Shown here piece by piece: positions 37,401 through 46,075 of a stretch of 64,000 nucleotides of DNA; the first letter of the stretch is position 1; every line of letters begins with the position of its first letter. The stretch is taken from NCBI RefSeq assembly GCF_032854445.1, contig NC_088302.1, positions 51,120,046-51,184,045 of the forward strand, given 5' to 3'. The notes under the pieces are model-generated. The model did no database searches. It was not told the DNA's origin and saw only the letters and a list, made by a program, of their open reading frames with translations. This DNA is from Liolophura sinensis (lineage: Eukaryota; Mollusca; Polyplacophora; Chitonida; Chitonidae). The translations under genes were made by a program, and so were the position numbers.

Positions 37401-40400
37401 GCTGTTCGGCAATTATATGAACAGTTTGAAATTCCACCCTAGAAATATCAAAAATACCTAAACCTACCTCAATAACTCACTTTAAATGTTTCTACAGGAC
37501 ATTTTATGGTTTTCAATTAATAAATTTCTAGAAAACAGACTTACGATCCATCTGGCCACATGTAACCAGAATAAAAACAGCCAATATGTGAAGCCTAACT
37601 TTGACATTTGTTAAACATTGATCCCAATACACAATACACTATGTCAGTAATTTACAGTATTTAAAATGTACACACTCAATCAACGATGGAATATCCTCCT
37701 CATGTTACTGTGGTCTACAAGTGTGCAAACCCTGATCTCAACACATGCAGTACTTTTTGAGATACCACCCCTAAGATTTCGTTTAACATTGCTTTCCGTG
37801 TTACTGGACTCTGCACTCAGGGTACGACATAAGCAACGCCTGGGCCAAAAATGTATCCCACTATCAAGAACATGAAGAGAACAATCCGCAAAAACAGGAA
37901 CAACAACAACTCTATCCTCCCATACAGCTGAGCACAACTAACACATTGCTAATCATATAATACTCACTGGAAAGCGGATTTCTTCTGCTAAAACTTTATC
38001 CCGATGACCTGCACACAAAATAATTTAAATAAACTGAAACACTTTTTTTGCATAACAAGTAAAACTTTTCAAAAAATATAGACATTAAATGGGAAATTGT
38101 TAGTGCAACATAATTCTGGTAAACTTACCAGCATACCAACAAGCAATGAACTGAAAGTGTGGGAACATGTACCTTTCTTACATGATAGTTTCCAGTAACA
38201 TGACAATAATTTTTCTATCCATGCAAGGCTCACTTTTAATTTTCACTGCCGTGACAACACTTACAAATGTGGTATTCAGAGGTATACAGTACATGGCTAA
38301 AACAGATACATGTTCAATGTATATGGCGACTACTAACCTGACAAAACAGTTCCTTGCATTCTGCCACCACCAGCAGGACAAATCCACATTGGGCCTGTGT
38401 CTGCTGCTGTAGCTGTAATAAAAAGAACAGATAAATGTTCAGTACACAAAATATCCTGGTTCAAAAATGAGTATCTAAATATCAAAGGCACGCCTTGAAT
38501 CACATGTACCTTGAAAGACCTAAAATTTTGTCCATAAGTTGGCAATTTTTCCAGATTCTGGGAGTTTTACTGATTTTAGAAAGGTGTTTTGAGAGATGTT
38601 TGGAAGGTGTTTGCGAAACACTTACATGGTATTGGCATGTTTCGACAATTGTATCATAACACGCTGTGAACAACCTATTTATTTCCTCATATTCATACAA
38701 TCACCTTTTTTTTTAGAAATAACAAAACAAACTGGAATATTGTCTTCCCCTACACCCTAGTTATGCACTGTATGTGGGAAGGACTCCCAGTAACCTCATG
38801 ATGGCAGTGGTTTTGCCCCGGTTTCTGCTCGGTTTACTCCCACCATATTTATGCTGGTTGCCGATGTATAGGTGAAACATTCTTGTGTTTCTTGTACAAC
38901 ATACGTCAAGAAAATAAATAAATAAATTATTAATACTTTGTCCGACTTAATGGTCGAAGAGGAGGCTTCACTGGCTGTCAAGCAGATATTTGTATATTTC
39001 TGTTGCATATACTATTCACCACCTTCACTTCAATTTAAAACACTCGCTTGTGTCCAGAGAAGGTTTGAATGAAGGTATAAAAGTTGACCTGAAGCCAGAT
39101 CTATCATGTCTACTGGCCAGCTATAAGCTGGTTCTCCGTGTCAGAAATTCTCTGTCCAAGGCATAGATTGAACTGACACCTTATGTGCACCTTGTCAGGC
39201 AAATGTACTTGATAATAAATCTCCCTGCACATGGCAGGCTTTACCAAGACAGAGCCAATTTCTCGCCAGTCAGCTTCATTTCTCAAGTACCGATGGGTTG
39301 TCCGGAGATCCCAGTATTGTGGTTTACAAAGCAAAATAACCAGCCTAGAGGAAACATGGATTTTATATGTAACAAAATGGAACAGATAATGAAAATAGAA
39401 ATTACACTTTATACTTAAGAAAAAACAAAGAAGTCTTTGGAGTTTGAGAAAGAAATGTTAGTTAATTTCATCAAAAAATTTACACATGGGGACCACTTAA
39501 CAAAACAACTGAATCTTCATCAATCCCACATTGTTATTTCTGCCCAAAAATGTCTAATGAAGCTTATTGACATTCAAAGAAAATTTCCTGCATTTACCTG
39601 AAATTTCACTGAATGCTATGAAACTTGGCTTTATTCCTGTGACTGGCATTATATAGACTACTCTGTATTTGCAAATTCAATTACTCTTTTTACATCAGTG
39701 TATGTAATAACTTACATATTTAATGACTTTGATCTGTAACGAGGCAGCATCCTGGTCATACAGCTCCGCTGTAAGAGAACAAGCAAATTATTTTTATACT
39801 GTTCACATTAATTGGTAAAACTTTGTTGCCATACTTAAATAACAGGCCTTAATTTGAACTGAACAGAAATTGGGCATTACATGGCATATCAGTCGCCTGT
39901 TAAACGGCTAGCAGCAGCTCTGCTATGAATTACTCCTCCAAAATCTTTTAGGAGAGCTATCCCTCACAATGAGCAAGCACTTTGTTACAATCAAGACACT
40001 AATTTGTAAAATAAAGAAAGCTCTGAAGAAGCATTTATGTTTTCTTTACGGTTTTCATTTCGATAATCAACAATCACAAGCATAATCCTTCATCAGACTG
40101 TTTGTTGGGCAGCAGTTGTCCCTGCTGCCATTTCCATTTCCCAAAAGTGAAGAGCAAATATTCGAAGCAACTCAATGTGGAAAGAAAGAGAATTTTTCAG
40201 CAAGAATAAAGGATTATTTTATTAAAGATTTGGTAGATCAGTCTTCAAGTCTGATCTTGAGTCCGCAAGCGAGAGCCATTATTGCAAAGCCTGTTTACAG
40301 CAAACCAGAAAACAAAACGGCGTCAACCTATATTTCAATGTTGTTTAACGCTGTATTTGAAGAATTTTCCTCTTTTATGAGTCAGTCCAACCCCACCCAC

Positions 40401-43400
40401 CCCACCCATAAGATAATAAAAAACAACTGAACTTGGGAGTTGTTGTCAAACTTGACCATGTGTCAATGCATCTGCAGGACATATACTGTACTGGTGGATG
40501 ACCAGTGGTGTTGAACAATTGCTGGCCTGCACCATACCAGTGCTGTCAACAGCTTGTTCTCTCATGAACAATGACAGCAGGTGCAACTAGAAATTCAATG
40601 TCCCTTGGCCAAGATTCAACCTTCTGTCTTCTGTCTTTGAGACTGCATCTTAACCACTGGACCATGATCCGCTCCACCCTATGTTCTGAAGATCCCATTT
40701 GTAGTAACAAGGCTATCAAGTCATTGGATGACCATGAATAACACATAATGTATACCAAAACTGCTGGATATCTCTTTATGTTTATAAACATATCGTAGCC
40801 AGCACGGCACAGTCCCATTTATACCAGCCATATATCAGTCTCATGCCCGCATAAATGTAAGGATAGATGTATTTTATTTACACTAAAGATCACTGGAAGG
40901 GGTTCTGATAAAGCCGTCCTAGTACAGACTTTTCCTACGACTGCTTTCATGATTTACAGTGCAAGATATATTAGCTAGAGCTAAAGAATGTTAACTACGT
41001 CTGCATGGAAGGACAGGCAAGTGCTTTGATAACGCTCCCTGCTCTGGCTGTGAGACCTATAATGACAGGGCTTAAGACACATGCATCTCTATGCCCGGAG
41101 CGGGATATCAATCAATAATGGCAATAATTTGATCAATATAGCCTGTGTTTAGCTTACAGGAAGTATCGATCTCTTTAACTCGCTGCTTTTTGGCATGTTA
41201 AATATAACCTTGTTCGATTCAAAACAGGAACCTGAACATCAGTGGGTGGGCTCTTGGGTAAAGTTGTTTTTATGTTGTAACACAGTGTACACGTATAGGT
41301 TTACACTCCAGCAGGTTTTCTACATGCTACGGTGCTGTGTGCATCGTGTTACAAGACTTCAAACAGAATAACACAATAGATACATAAATCCAGGTTGTTC
41401 CTCTGTGGATTGTACATAGACTCTGCCTCTGATAACAGGAAGCAAGAAGTCCATAGGTAACCTAAGCAATGGCCTTATAGCTACCACCCAGGATAGTCAA
41501 CTCACAATGTAACCACCAGTTCTCAGAATTCACCAGTCAACAACTAAGTACTGTAAATCTTCGGCCATTTCAACCTTGAAAGCCTTTTTTTTCTTCTGTG
41601 GAATTTATACATACAATTATCATGAAAGTGAGGCTTAAATGAATTGTTTTTCTGAAAATGCAAGCTTCCTAAAACTGTGCATAGTATTTCTCTACACTCA
41701 ATAGTTCTTCAATATTGGTTGCACAGGTGGTTGAAAAGGTTGAAGGCTTAGGCTATGTTTACTAATTAATTTAGGCAGCATCTACCAGATGTTAGAACAC
41801 AAGTAGTTCATGTTAGGCTACATGGATTTCATGATGTGCATCCTGCTGAGGAGATCATATCTGAAGAGCTGCCTACCCAGTCAACAATCAGGAGAGTAGC
41901 TCTTGTGCTAGCACTATGGTCATCATCCCCTGGGACAATACAAACATGGTCACAAAAAGCAAAAAATTGTCATAGCTGCTTCAAAGAGGCCGTATACAAA
42001 GTACCTTACATGCTATTTTGATCAGAGAACTCATTGCGCATTGATAGTACTGTACATACTGTCCGCTTCATAGCACTCCAGCATAGCCATACATTGGCTC
42101 AAAGGAGTCAGCTAGGGTGCACGTGCTCCTAAGACTTTAAAATTGGCAATCATCATGATTATAAAGCATTTCTTAAACTGTCTCTTGACATATAATAAAT
42201 TATCATGTATATATTGATAAATCCCATTCCCAGTGGTGGCATATATGCAGCTGTACATGTATATCATGTTACATGCACTTGATTTCTTTCATCTGGCATC
42301 ACACATCTGACACAGCACTATAAACAGTTGTCTGTACTGGAACTGCTCCTATACCAGAAGATACTGTCATATAGATAAAACAGTGCTGAGAAGAATACCA
42401 AACCGCTCAAAGAGAAATAGATGTTCATGTACATGGTTGGCCAGCTTCACTTGGTGACTTTGTCAGAAGGTTATCGGGTACACAGAGATAAATGGCTGTT
42501 TCCTCTTTGAGTCATGCCCTTTTTCTTCCTTCCATGCAGACATAGTACATAATACATGTATATGTAGAAATGGTAGCCATCATGCCAGAGAAATATTTTT
42601 AGAAGTGACCTAAAACATCTATAGAACCAACAATACTGAAGCGGTGCTGCCTGACTTGTAGACCCCAAAATGATTCCAAAACCATGCAGGCTCACACTGT
42701 GCTAGCCTGCATTCAGACTAGATGCCCTTTTTGCTCAGCATCCAAGAAACATCACACTAGCCTGGGTTTTCTTCTTATTAGGCATGCACTCACGAAACTT
42801 TTACCCCCGACTGTAAGGGACTGTCCTCATAAACCTTGGCTTCTGGTTCGGCTAAAACAAATGAAACGAAATAGCACTCAAACAATGGCTGCAGAGTATG
42901 CTCGTGTTTTTTTTTTTCCTTGAAGCCGATTATTAGAAACAGCCATAGAGAGAGCAGGTCTTGCGAAAGTAGTCCCACTAGCACAGCAGGGAATGTCGAC
43001 CACGAAAACTGCACACTTCACTGATCAGAACTGACAGGATATGGCCCAGCTGAATCTTCCCAAGGAAGATCAGACTAGTAGGGGTTTTTTTTTACCAGGT
43101 ATACACTCCCAAAACTTTTACCCCTGATTGTAAAAGACCGCCTCCATAATTTGTTGGCTTCGAGTTCAGTTGAAACAAACGAAACAAACGAATACTCAAA
43201 TGACCTTCATTTTTTTTCCTTGCAGCAGATTATTAGAAACAGCCATAGAGAGAGCAGGTCTGAGGAAAGTAGTCCCGCTAGCACAGCAGGGAATGTCGAC
43301 CACGACAAATGCACGCTTCACTGATCAGAACTGCTGTGTTTATCTTTCCTACATGACGCGTTTACAGTACAGTAAATTAAATACCAAATCTGTCACAAGT

Positions 43401-45874
43401 CACAAATCTGTTTTTATTTTAGCTTTCTCACTTTTTGGTTACTTGGTTCAAAGAAATGTAATGTATCGAATGAGGTGATTGTTATGTGGCATGATTACAC
43501 GGAACACATGGAATTTACCGGAGGACTGCCTATTCATCACTTACTAACTTTCCCTTACATGTGAATAAAGCTTGCGAATCATGTCCGTGAGGGTAAAACA
43601 ATTGTACCCCAATTATTTAACTTTCAAAAATATATTACAAAATAAATAGATTAAGTTAAGAATGACAGTTTCTTATTTATTTATTCCTGGGAGCATTTGA
43701 AGGCATATGAAGAATAGCATTCACCCAGTGTCCACTTTTATCATAATGGCATCAAAGCCCAATGCCATCATAATGCTGGCCGCCGTTGGATAAGTGAAAT
43801 ATTCTTGAGTACAGTGTAAACCACCAATCAAATAAACAAATACATAAATCGAAGTCCACTGTTATCATATTATGTTGGAAGAATTCCAATCTCTGAGTAT
43901 GTTGTTGAAAGTGCCGAGAAAGGCTATTTGCTATTTGATAGAAAGCATGAACACAAAGTCTGCTCAGTTAACAACAAAGTTTGAGCAGTTCGACCTAACC
44001 GAAAAGATCCTGATGTCTAGATTTCCACCAGAACTTTCTTGGAAATTGTAGAGGGAAAGTGTGAGTATACATATCGAAGGACCTATCTATCATCTGTCAC
44101 ACACAAACCACATACATTTCATATGGCACCCCACAGCTCTGGGACAGGTCAGGTTCTGAAATTACCAACATGTAATCCATAATGCAGTATACATTAATTA
44201 TATTAAATGTATACTCGAAGATACGAATAATGCACTAATGTATAACAAATTCCAGTGAACATGTTACCTACACTCAAATCCCTTGGAAGCCTCGCTGAAT
44301 TATTTCAGACTTGGACTGAACTGAAGATACTTTTCACTTGGACGAGAGTGACACAAACTATACAACGTGTATGGATTCAAAAATCAGACTGCACAACAAC
44401 TACCATATATGTATTTTAAAAATTATTAACAGATAACAAACACTCAACAAAACTCATGATTATCCCAGACTTTACACAAAAGCTGATAGTTGATAGCTTC
44501 TATGTATCCTGCAGAGATTTTTAAGCAGCTTTCAGTAATCATCTCTACGCACGCTGATATGCCTACTTCTACATATTTTGTTTCACCAAGACCTGGTGTG
44601 AGTAGATGTTGACTTCTGGTTATAATCTTATATATTTAATTTAATTCTTTATTTATATAACGAGGATTTCTCACAGCCTAATGGCTACTATGGAGATCTC
44701 CTCAAAGCAACAATTAACAACATAATAACTAAAGAAGTACATACATATAAATATGGGAATACATATTTCAGATGTAAGTTGAAATAAATTAATTATTATT
44801 TACAATGTTAACATCGTTATTAGCATTACCATGGTCATAAAACCTTTCTGTATCATTGATAAATTTATGCACACATTGAAAAACAAGTTTATTATCTCCG
44901 TAATTTAGATCTTTAGAGCCAAACAAAAGTATATTACATATATATCGTGAACATTGTGGAATAAAAACAACATAATTTACACCGGGTGAAATACTTTGTT
45001 TGAGAGTATGTAGCATGTGCTTCCTATGGGTGGCAAATTGACAGCAACTAAAAAATAATGAAAGGTATCTTCACAAATATCATTACAGTAATGGCAAGTG
45101 GTATCTACGATAATATTATACTTAAAAAATTAATATATGCCAACGAAAACTTTAAATCATCGAGAAGCAGGGCTCATCAGCAGGAGTCCTCAACACTTGC
45201 ACGACAGGCTGGGCCACATCCCAAGTCACAAGACTAGACATAACATTTCACATTAAATGACAAATATTGTTTATTAGATCTCAAGCTAAGATTTGCCCAA
45301 GTCTGCACGAATGTCCATTGCACAGTATAGTAGTCAGCACTTGACATCGACTTTTACAAAACCTCCAGTGTTATCTGCAGGTCCTAGCATGACTGGACAA
45401 ACATGCAGGCCTGCATGTGTTTTTGACATAGGCAGGCCTACATACAGTATGTCCGACCAAAATATATAGGCCTATATACTTGGTATCAGTGGACTGGGGA
45501 ATATCATCAAAATATGTAGGTGTAAAAAAGTGGAACCATTGTTGTTGTTGTTTCTTCGGATTTGTTATCTATTGTAGAATCTCACTAATAGCTGCTTTAC
45601 CGATCGCCGGTTTACACAACCATGTTTAAACGTATGTGGCAGACTGATACAGGGATTCGTTTGGTTTCTTTAAATCGTTTAAATCGACTGGGCAATTGAA
45701 GGGTGTAGTTTGGACTCAGTTTTTTGGAGAAAAAAAAATAAACGAATGCAAATGGTTTATGGGGACGGTCCCTAACAGTGTTCATGAAATGCTGACTTAC
45801 CACAGAGCTGTAGGATGGAGTCTGTCCTTGACTTGAGAAGATTACTGGAGGGAACACAACTTTGCCTCATCCGT
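16224..45874 (-). CDS. PDE2A: PDE2A, cGMP-stimulated cyclic nucleotide phosphodiesterase
   Basis: Hydrolyses cAMP and cGMP; cGMP binding to GAF-B activates the catalytic domain. Exons in transcript order: 45874-45801, 39768-39716, 38412-38338, 38008-37968, 35972-35904, 34603-34473, 32011-31900, 31486-31447, 29524-29461, 29243-29162, 28076-28016, 26749-26668, 26358-26324, 25700-25585, one of 25023-24946 or 24374-24297, 22695-22573, 22015-21945, 21363-21241, 21049-20962, 20322-20275, 20048-19974, 18072-17973, 17646-17534, 17184-17039, 16437-16224. This gives about 737 residues, matching mammalian PDE2A from the segment before GAF-A to the C terminus. GAF-B has the NKxnFDEE motif (NKK..FTQFDEE). 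The metal site has [17 protein letters not shown] and [11 protein letters not shown]. The invariant purine-clamp Gln is in [10 protein letters not shown]. All junctions keep frame except the one into 37968-38008 (apparent 1-bp deletion). The 5' end is incomplete. Confidence 0.96.
16669..16875 (-). mobile_element. MITE-like element, copy 1
   Basis: About 205 bp, near-matching ends ('ccctaattcctcaacctttt' and the inverse of 'aaaagttgaaaaagaataacag') after a TA. Its reverse complement matches 46155-46363 along its length, e.g. 'ttagattttggagacaaaactgcatt'. In a PDE2A intron. Confidence 0.7.
17039..17184 (-). CDS. PDE2A: PDE2A exon, purine-clamp glutamine
   Basis: [38 protein letters not shown] and IALPVY. 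It carries the Gln (LQISF) that positions the purine of cAMP or cGMP. Donor GTATGT. Confidence 0.96.
17534..17646 (-). CDS. PDE2A: PDE2A exon, catalytic domain
   Basis: [20 protein letters not shown] followed by [17 protein letters not shown]. The ACDLSD segment contains the second metal-site Asp of the HD fold. Donor GTTAGT. Confidence 0.96.
17973..18072 (-). CDS. PDE2A: PDE2A exon, catalytic domain
   Basis: [20 protein letters not shown] then [24 protein letters not shown] is a near-invariant PDE motif. Donor GTACAT is weak. Phases 0/1. Confidence 0.95.
18131..18322 (+). mobile_element. MITE-like element, copy 2
   Basis: Begins 'ta|ctgtaaatcc' and ends 'gaattaggg|ta', with 'tttatacatacaattatt' inside; shares that and flanking blocks with 41551-41753. 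It abuts the 68-bp minisatellite. Confidence 0.65.
18326..19690. repeat. 68-bp minisatellite, about 20 units, in a PDE2A intron
   Basis: Unit: 'ttatcatttttgggrtgcca', 'tccacactagtggtgaatgt', then 'cgcttgtcacactgcaggga' and 'gtgtgcag'. Units differ by a few recurring substitutions (g/a in gggRtgcc, a/g/t in cacaNNagtgg, cac/ccc before tgcag). Each unit has two small palindromes: cacact..agtgtg and cactagtg. All reading frames across it are period artefacts, since 68 is not a multiple of 3. It lies between catalytic exons 17973-18072 and 19974-20048. Confidence 0.97.
19974..20048 (-). CDS. PDE2A: PDE2A exon, catalytic domain
   Basis: [20 protein letters not shown] then NLSRR, equal to the vertebrate [25 protein letters not shown] segment. 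Donor GTAAGC. Confidence 0.95.
20275..20322 (-). CDS. PDE2A: PDE2A exon, catalytic domain
   Basis: A 48-bp exon coding [16 protein letters not shown], an exact fit for the segment between the CHD motif exon and RHHFAQ. Donor GTGTGT. Confidence 0.94.
20962..21049 (-). CDS. PDE2A: PDE2A exon, HD metal motif
   Basis: [20 protein letters not shown] then [20 protein letters not shown] supplies His and Asp ligands of the Zn/Mg site. Donor GTAAGT. Confidence 0.97.
21241..21363 (-). CDS. PDE2A: PDE2A exon, catalytic His
   Basis: [33 protein letters not shown] and LQLQDYL. YHNWMHA contains the general-acid His and the first metal ligand. Donor GTAAGT. Confidence 0.97.
21945..22015 (-). CDS. PDE2A: PDE2A exon, start of catalytic core
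   Basis: [20 protein letters not shown] then TLA, preceding RFLLMV of the next exon as in vertebrate PDE2A (TLARFCLMV). Donor GTAATC. Confidence 0.93.
22216..22360 (-). mobile_element. SINE fragment in PDE2A intron
   Basis: Reverse complement of tail and core ('ggtgttttataccgtactgaagaa', 'gtaatgggaggaaattgggcagagcc', 'caacaggttgctggaagaccttccc'). Another tail scrap lies at 22120-22150. Confidence 0.85.
22573..22695 (-). CDS. PDE2A: PDE2A exon, linker to catalytic domain
   Basis: [40 protein letters not shown] and M. It matches the vertebrate linker ending FTYTPRSLPEDDTSM. Phase 0 at both ends, so it accepts either alternative exon upstream. Confidence 0.93.
24297..24374 (-). CDS. PDE2A: PDE2A alternative exon J1 (GAF-B exit helix)
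   Basis: A 78-bp exon coding [20 protein letters not shown] then MIYHMK. Acceptor TTACAG, donor GTTAGT, phase 0 at both ends. It is 18/26 identical to the exon at 24946-25023 and fits the same place between ..CCISIIH and VSTADV... The departures from the vertebrate sequence suggest this is the derived copy. Confidence 0.9.
24946..25023 (-). CDS. PDE2A: PDE2A alternative exon J2 (GAF-B exit helix)
   Basis: A 78-bp exon coding [20 protein letters not shown] then MMYHMK. Acceptor TTGCAG, donor GTATTG. It is closer than J1 to the vertebrate [20 protein letters not shown] form. Confidence 0.92.
25585..25700 (-). CDS. PDE2A: PDE2A exon, GAF-B NKFDE motif
   Basis: [38 protein letters not shown]. 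The NKK..FDEE set is the motif of cyclic-nucleotide-binding GAF domains. Donor GTAAGT. Confidence 0.95.
25908..26002 (-). mobile_element. SINE head fragment in PDE2A intron
   Basis: Reverse complement of the tRNA-like head: 'gacttgaactgacagcaaccgcactagtgagaggttcc', then 'cacctctgccatggagtcccc'. Core and tail are absent. Confidence 0.75.
26324..26358 (-). CDS. PDE2A: PDE2A small exon, GAF-B
   Basis: A 35-bp exon coding [21 protein letters not shown] is identical to vertebrate PDE2A. Acceptor AACAG, donor GTAAGC; phases 2/1 fit both neighbours. Confidence 0.93.
26668..26749 (-). CDS. PDE2A: PDE2A exon, GAF-B
   Basis: [20 protein letters not shown] then STGFRT. It corresponds to the vertebrate [25 protein letters not shown] segment of the cGMP pocket. 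Donor GTACAA. Confidence 0.95.
27190..27266 (-). mobile_element. tRNA-like SINE head in PDE2A intron
   Basis: On the minus strand, ctggctcatgtggttaaatc (box A-like) and gtgttcaaatccagc (box B-like) lie at tRNA spacing. The rest of the element was not delimited. Confidence 0.45.
27645..28045. repeat. 124-bp tandem array with partial copies of a PDE2A exon
   Basis: 'ctgctataccctg' starts at 27785, 27909 and 28033, exactly 124 bp apart. The rightmost unit is the real exon 28016-28076; the other two copy its 3' half, its donor and the next intron bases. A further diverged unit may start near 27645. Confidence 0.9.
28016..28076 (-). CDS. PDE2A: PDE2A exon, GAF-B
   Basis: [20 protein letters not shown] plus one base, matching vertebrate [18 protein letters not shown]. 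Donor GTGAGT. It is the functional end of the 124-bp array. Confidence 0.95.
28525..29150. repeat. Diverged tandem repeats next to a PDE2A exon
   Basis: A block 'aatgaacaac..ctgtaaatatacatttcttggtttcgttgggtgg' recurs near 28535, 28730 and 28898. A flanking 'cttggttaactgatgtcaca' block recurs near 28700 and 28870 and again (gcttggctaacttatgtcacatatc) at 29117, just left of the exon 29162-29243. The intron-exon edge seems to have been copied several times. Confidence 0.65.
29162..29243 (-). CDS. PDE2A: PDE2A exon, GAF-B start
   Basis: [20 protein letters not shown] then VTKDNNE, matching vertebrate CSVFLLDQNELVAKVFDG. Donor GTACGG. Confidence 0.95.
29461..29524 (-). CDS. PDE2A: PDE2A exon, linker helix into GAF-B
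   Basis: [22 protein letters not shown], equal to vertebrate [21 protein letters not shown]. Donor GTATGG. Confidence 0.94.
30038..31446 (-). CDS. Long in-frame extension of the PDE2A GAF-A end (469 codons), alternative product
   Basis: Reading through the donor after 31447 stays open from the split GGT codon to TGA at 30038, in the frame of exon 31447-31486. Predicted tail: basic segments near its start ([37 protein letters not shown]), then a long Ser-, Glu- and Pro-rich, probably disordered region ([37 protein letters not shown]), ending in a Cys-rich patch (CTCSQCG). A frame this long is very unlikely by chance in AT-rich intron. It would give a protein with GAF-A but no GAF-B or catalytic domain. 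I recognise no family. The first ATG in frame is several dozen codons in, so a separate protein is possible. On this strand only ATTAAA (about 29778 and 29762) was seen as a polyadenylation signal. Confidence 0.6.
31447..31486 (-). CDS. PDE2A: PDE2A exon, GAF-A to GAF-B connecting helix
   Basis: A 40-bp exon coding [13 protein letters not shown] plus G, equal to vertebrate ALLQVAKNLFTHL. The canonical donor GTGAGTG joins it to 29524; read-through gives the 469-codon extension. Confidence 0.94.
31900..32011 (-). CDS. PDE2A: PDE2A exon, end of GAF-A
   Basis: [21 protein letters not shown] then [17 protein letters not shown], equal to vertebrate [23 protein letters not shown]. Donor GTGAGG. Confidence 0.96.
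32583..32856 (-). mobile_element. SINE, near full length, in PDE2A intron
   Basis: Tail at 32583 ('tttatttttatttgtttatt'), core ('gcattatggtgggaggaaacc'), 'gcttgctgccagaccttccc' and tRNA-like head ('gacttgaactcacagcgaccgcattggtgggaggctcctgggtcattg'). Confidence 0.9.
33597..33678 (+). mobile_element. SINE tail fragment
   Basis: 'ctcccaccataatgctggccga' to 'aaacaccaatcaaataaataaatg': last third of the main SINE. Confidence 0.85.
34473..34603 (-). CDS. PDE2A: PDE2A exon, GAF-A
   Basis: [43 protein letters not shown]. It corresponds to the vertebrate ELQAMLCVPV..NKLEGDLF segment; NKL followed by FTDDD in the next exon is the GAF-A form of the NK..D motif. Donor GTAGGT. Confidence 0.93.
35239..35510 (+). 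mobile_element. Full-length young SINE with target-site duplication
   Basis: Best copy of the main family: head 'ggggcctccgtggctcagtc' with 'ggttagcgcgctagcgcagc', body, core and a tail ending in about 24 A. It is flanked by the perfect 10-bp duplication aaagaaccca (35229-35238 and 35511-35520). It serves as the reference for the other copies. Confidence 0.95.
35904..35972 (-). CDS. PDE2A: PDE2A exon, GAF-A
   Basis: [20 protein letters not shown] then MNK, phase 0/0, donor GTGCGT with a second GT(AAGT) 4 bp on. Similarity is weaker than elsewhere. Between this exon and FP of 37968-38008 the vertebrate protein has about eight more residues (LTGCLGQ region); a microexon may be missing from my model. 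Confidence 0.75.
37606..37810 (+). repeat. Copy of the 10.4-kb satellite-like repeat
   Basis: Shares 'aatacactatgtcagtaatttacagtatt', 'caacgatggaatatcc' and 'gttactgtggtctacaagtgtgcaaaccc' with 10370-10730. Lies in a PDE2A intron. Confidence 0.55.
37968..38008 (-). CDS. PDE2A: PDE2A exon, GAF-A, with apparent 1-bp deletion
   Basis: The exon should read [14 protein letters not shown]. Its sequence is GTCATCGGGATAAAG, where GTCATCGGGGATAAAG is needed: one G of a run is missing. As written it is 41 bp and shifts frame; with the base it would be 42 bp, phase 0/0, fitting both neighbours. Most likely a homopolymer sequencing or assembly error; a real null allele is the alternative. Confidence 0.85.
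38338..38412 (-). CDS. PDE2A: PDE2A exon, GAF-A start
   Basis: [20 protein letters not shown] then ELFCQ, aligned to vertebrate [25 protein letters not shown]. Phase 0/0, donor GTTAGT. A second frame across this exon is also open but fits its upstream neighbour poorly. Confidence 0.88.
38771..38926 (+). mobile_element. SINE, 5'-truncated, in PDE2A intron
   Basis: 'gtgggaaggactcccagtaacct' to a (AAAT)n tail; diverged copy of the main family. Confidence 0.75.
39716..39768 (-). CDS. PDE2A: PDE2A exon, helix before GAF-A
   Basis: [18 protein letters not shown], equal to vertebrate GELYDLDASSLQLKVLQY. Donor GTAAGT. Confidence 0.96.
40595..40680 (-). mobile_element. tRNA-like SINE head
   Basis: On the minus strand, 'atggtccagtggttaagatgc' and 'aaggttgaatcttggcc' mimic boxes A and B. 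No tRNA fold supported. Confidence 0.45.
41551..41753 (+). mobile_element. MITE-like element, copy 3
   Basis: 'ta|ctgtaaatcttcggcc..caacctt' to 'ggttgaaggcttaggc|ta', with 'gaatttatacatacaattatcat' inside. Imperfect terminal inverted repeats of about 25 bp. Confidence 0.65.
42776..43333 (+). repeat. Tandem duplication of about 250 bp
   Basis: Unit 1 (42776-43030) and unit 2 (43083-43333) share 'cactc..aaacttttacccc', a T run, then 'gattattagaaacagccata', 'gagagagcaggtct' and 'gcacagcagggaatgtcgac'. A reverse-complement relative ('ggtttatggggacggtccct') occurs at 45753-45772, so this is a dispersed family of unknown type. Confidence 0.75.
43766..43849 (+). mobile_element. SINE tail fragment
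   Basis: 'catcataatgctggccgccgttggataagtgaaatattcttgagtac' to the A/T-rich tail. Confidence 0.85.
45801..45874 (-). CDS. PDE2A: PDE2A exon upstream of GAF-A
   Basis: [21 protein letters not shown] then QLC plus G. DSILQLC-AELYD across the junction equals vertebrate RKILQLCGELYD. Acceptor TCACAG, donor GTAAGT. The internal ATG could start a short isoform. Confidence 0.9.
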
Positions 45875-45950
45875 CTGTGACAAGACGACAACTACAAAAC
45901 ACACACAGAAACAACTTATTAGAAAACAAATCTATGGAAATAATTCATTC

Positions 45951-46075
45951 ATCTATTTAAAAATTGTTTAACGCCATATTCAAGAGTGCTTCTCTTGCAC
46001 AACGGCAGTCAGTTTCTTGGGTGGAGGAAACATGAGTAACCAGGCTCATCCACCAACCTTTGGCAAGCCACTGAC
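45951..46075 (-). mobile_element. SINE fragment, diverged
   Basis: Reverse complement of tail and core ('gtttaacgccatattcaaga', 'ggtggaggaaac', 'aacctttggcaagcc'). Confidence 0.6.

Noticed and set aside
38333-38545. Alternative frame of exon 38338-38412 ([16 protein letters not shown]...)
   Set aside because: It would fit the 41-bp exon 37968-38008 without a frameshift, but its phase does not fit exon 39716-39768 and it loses the YLQQQT match. The 1-bp deletion explains the data better.
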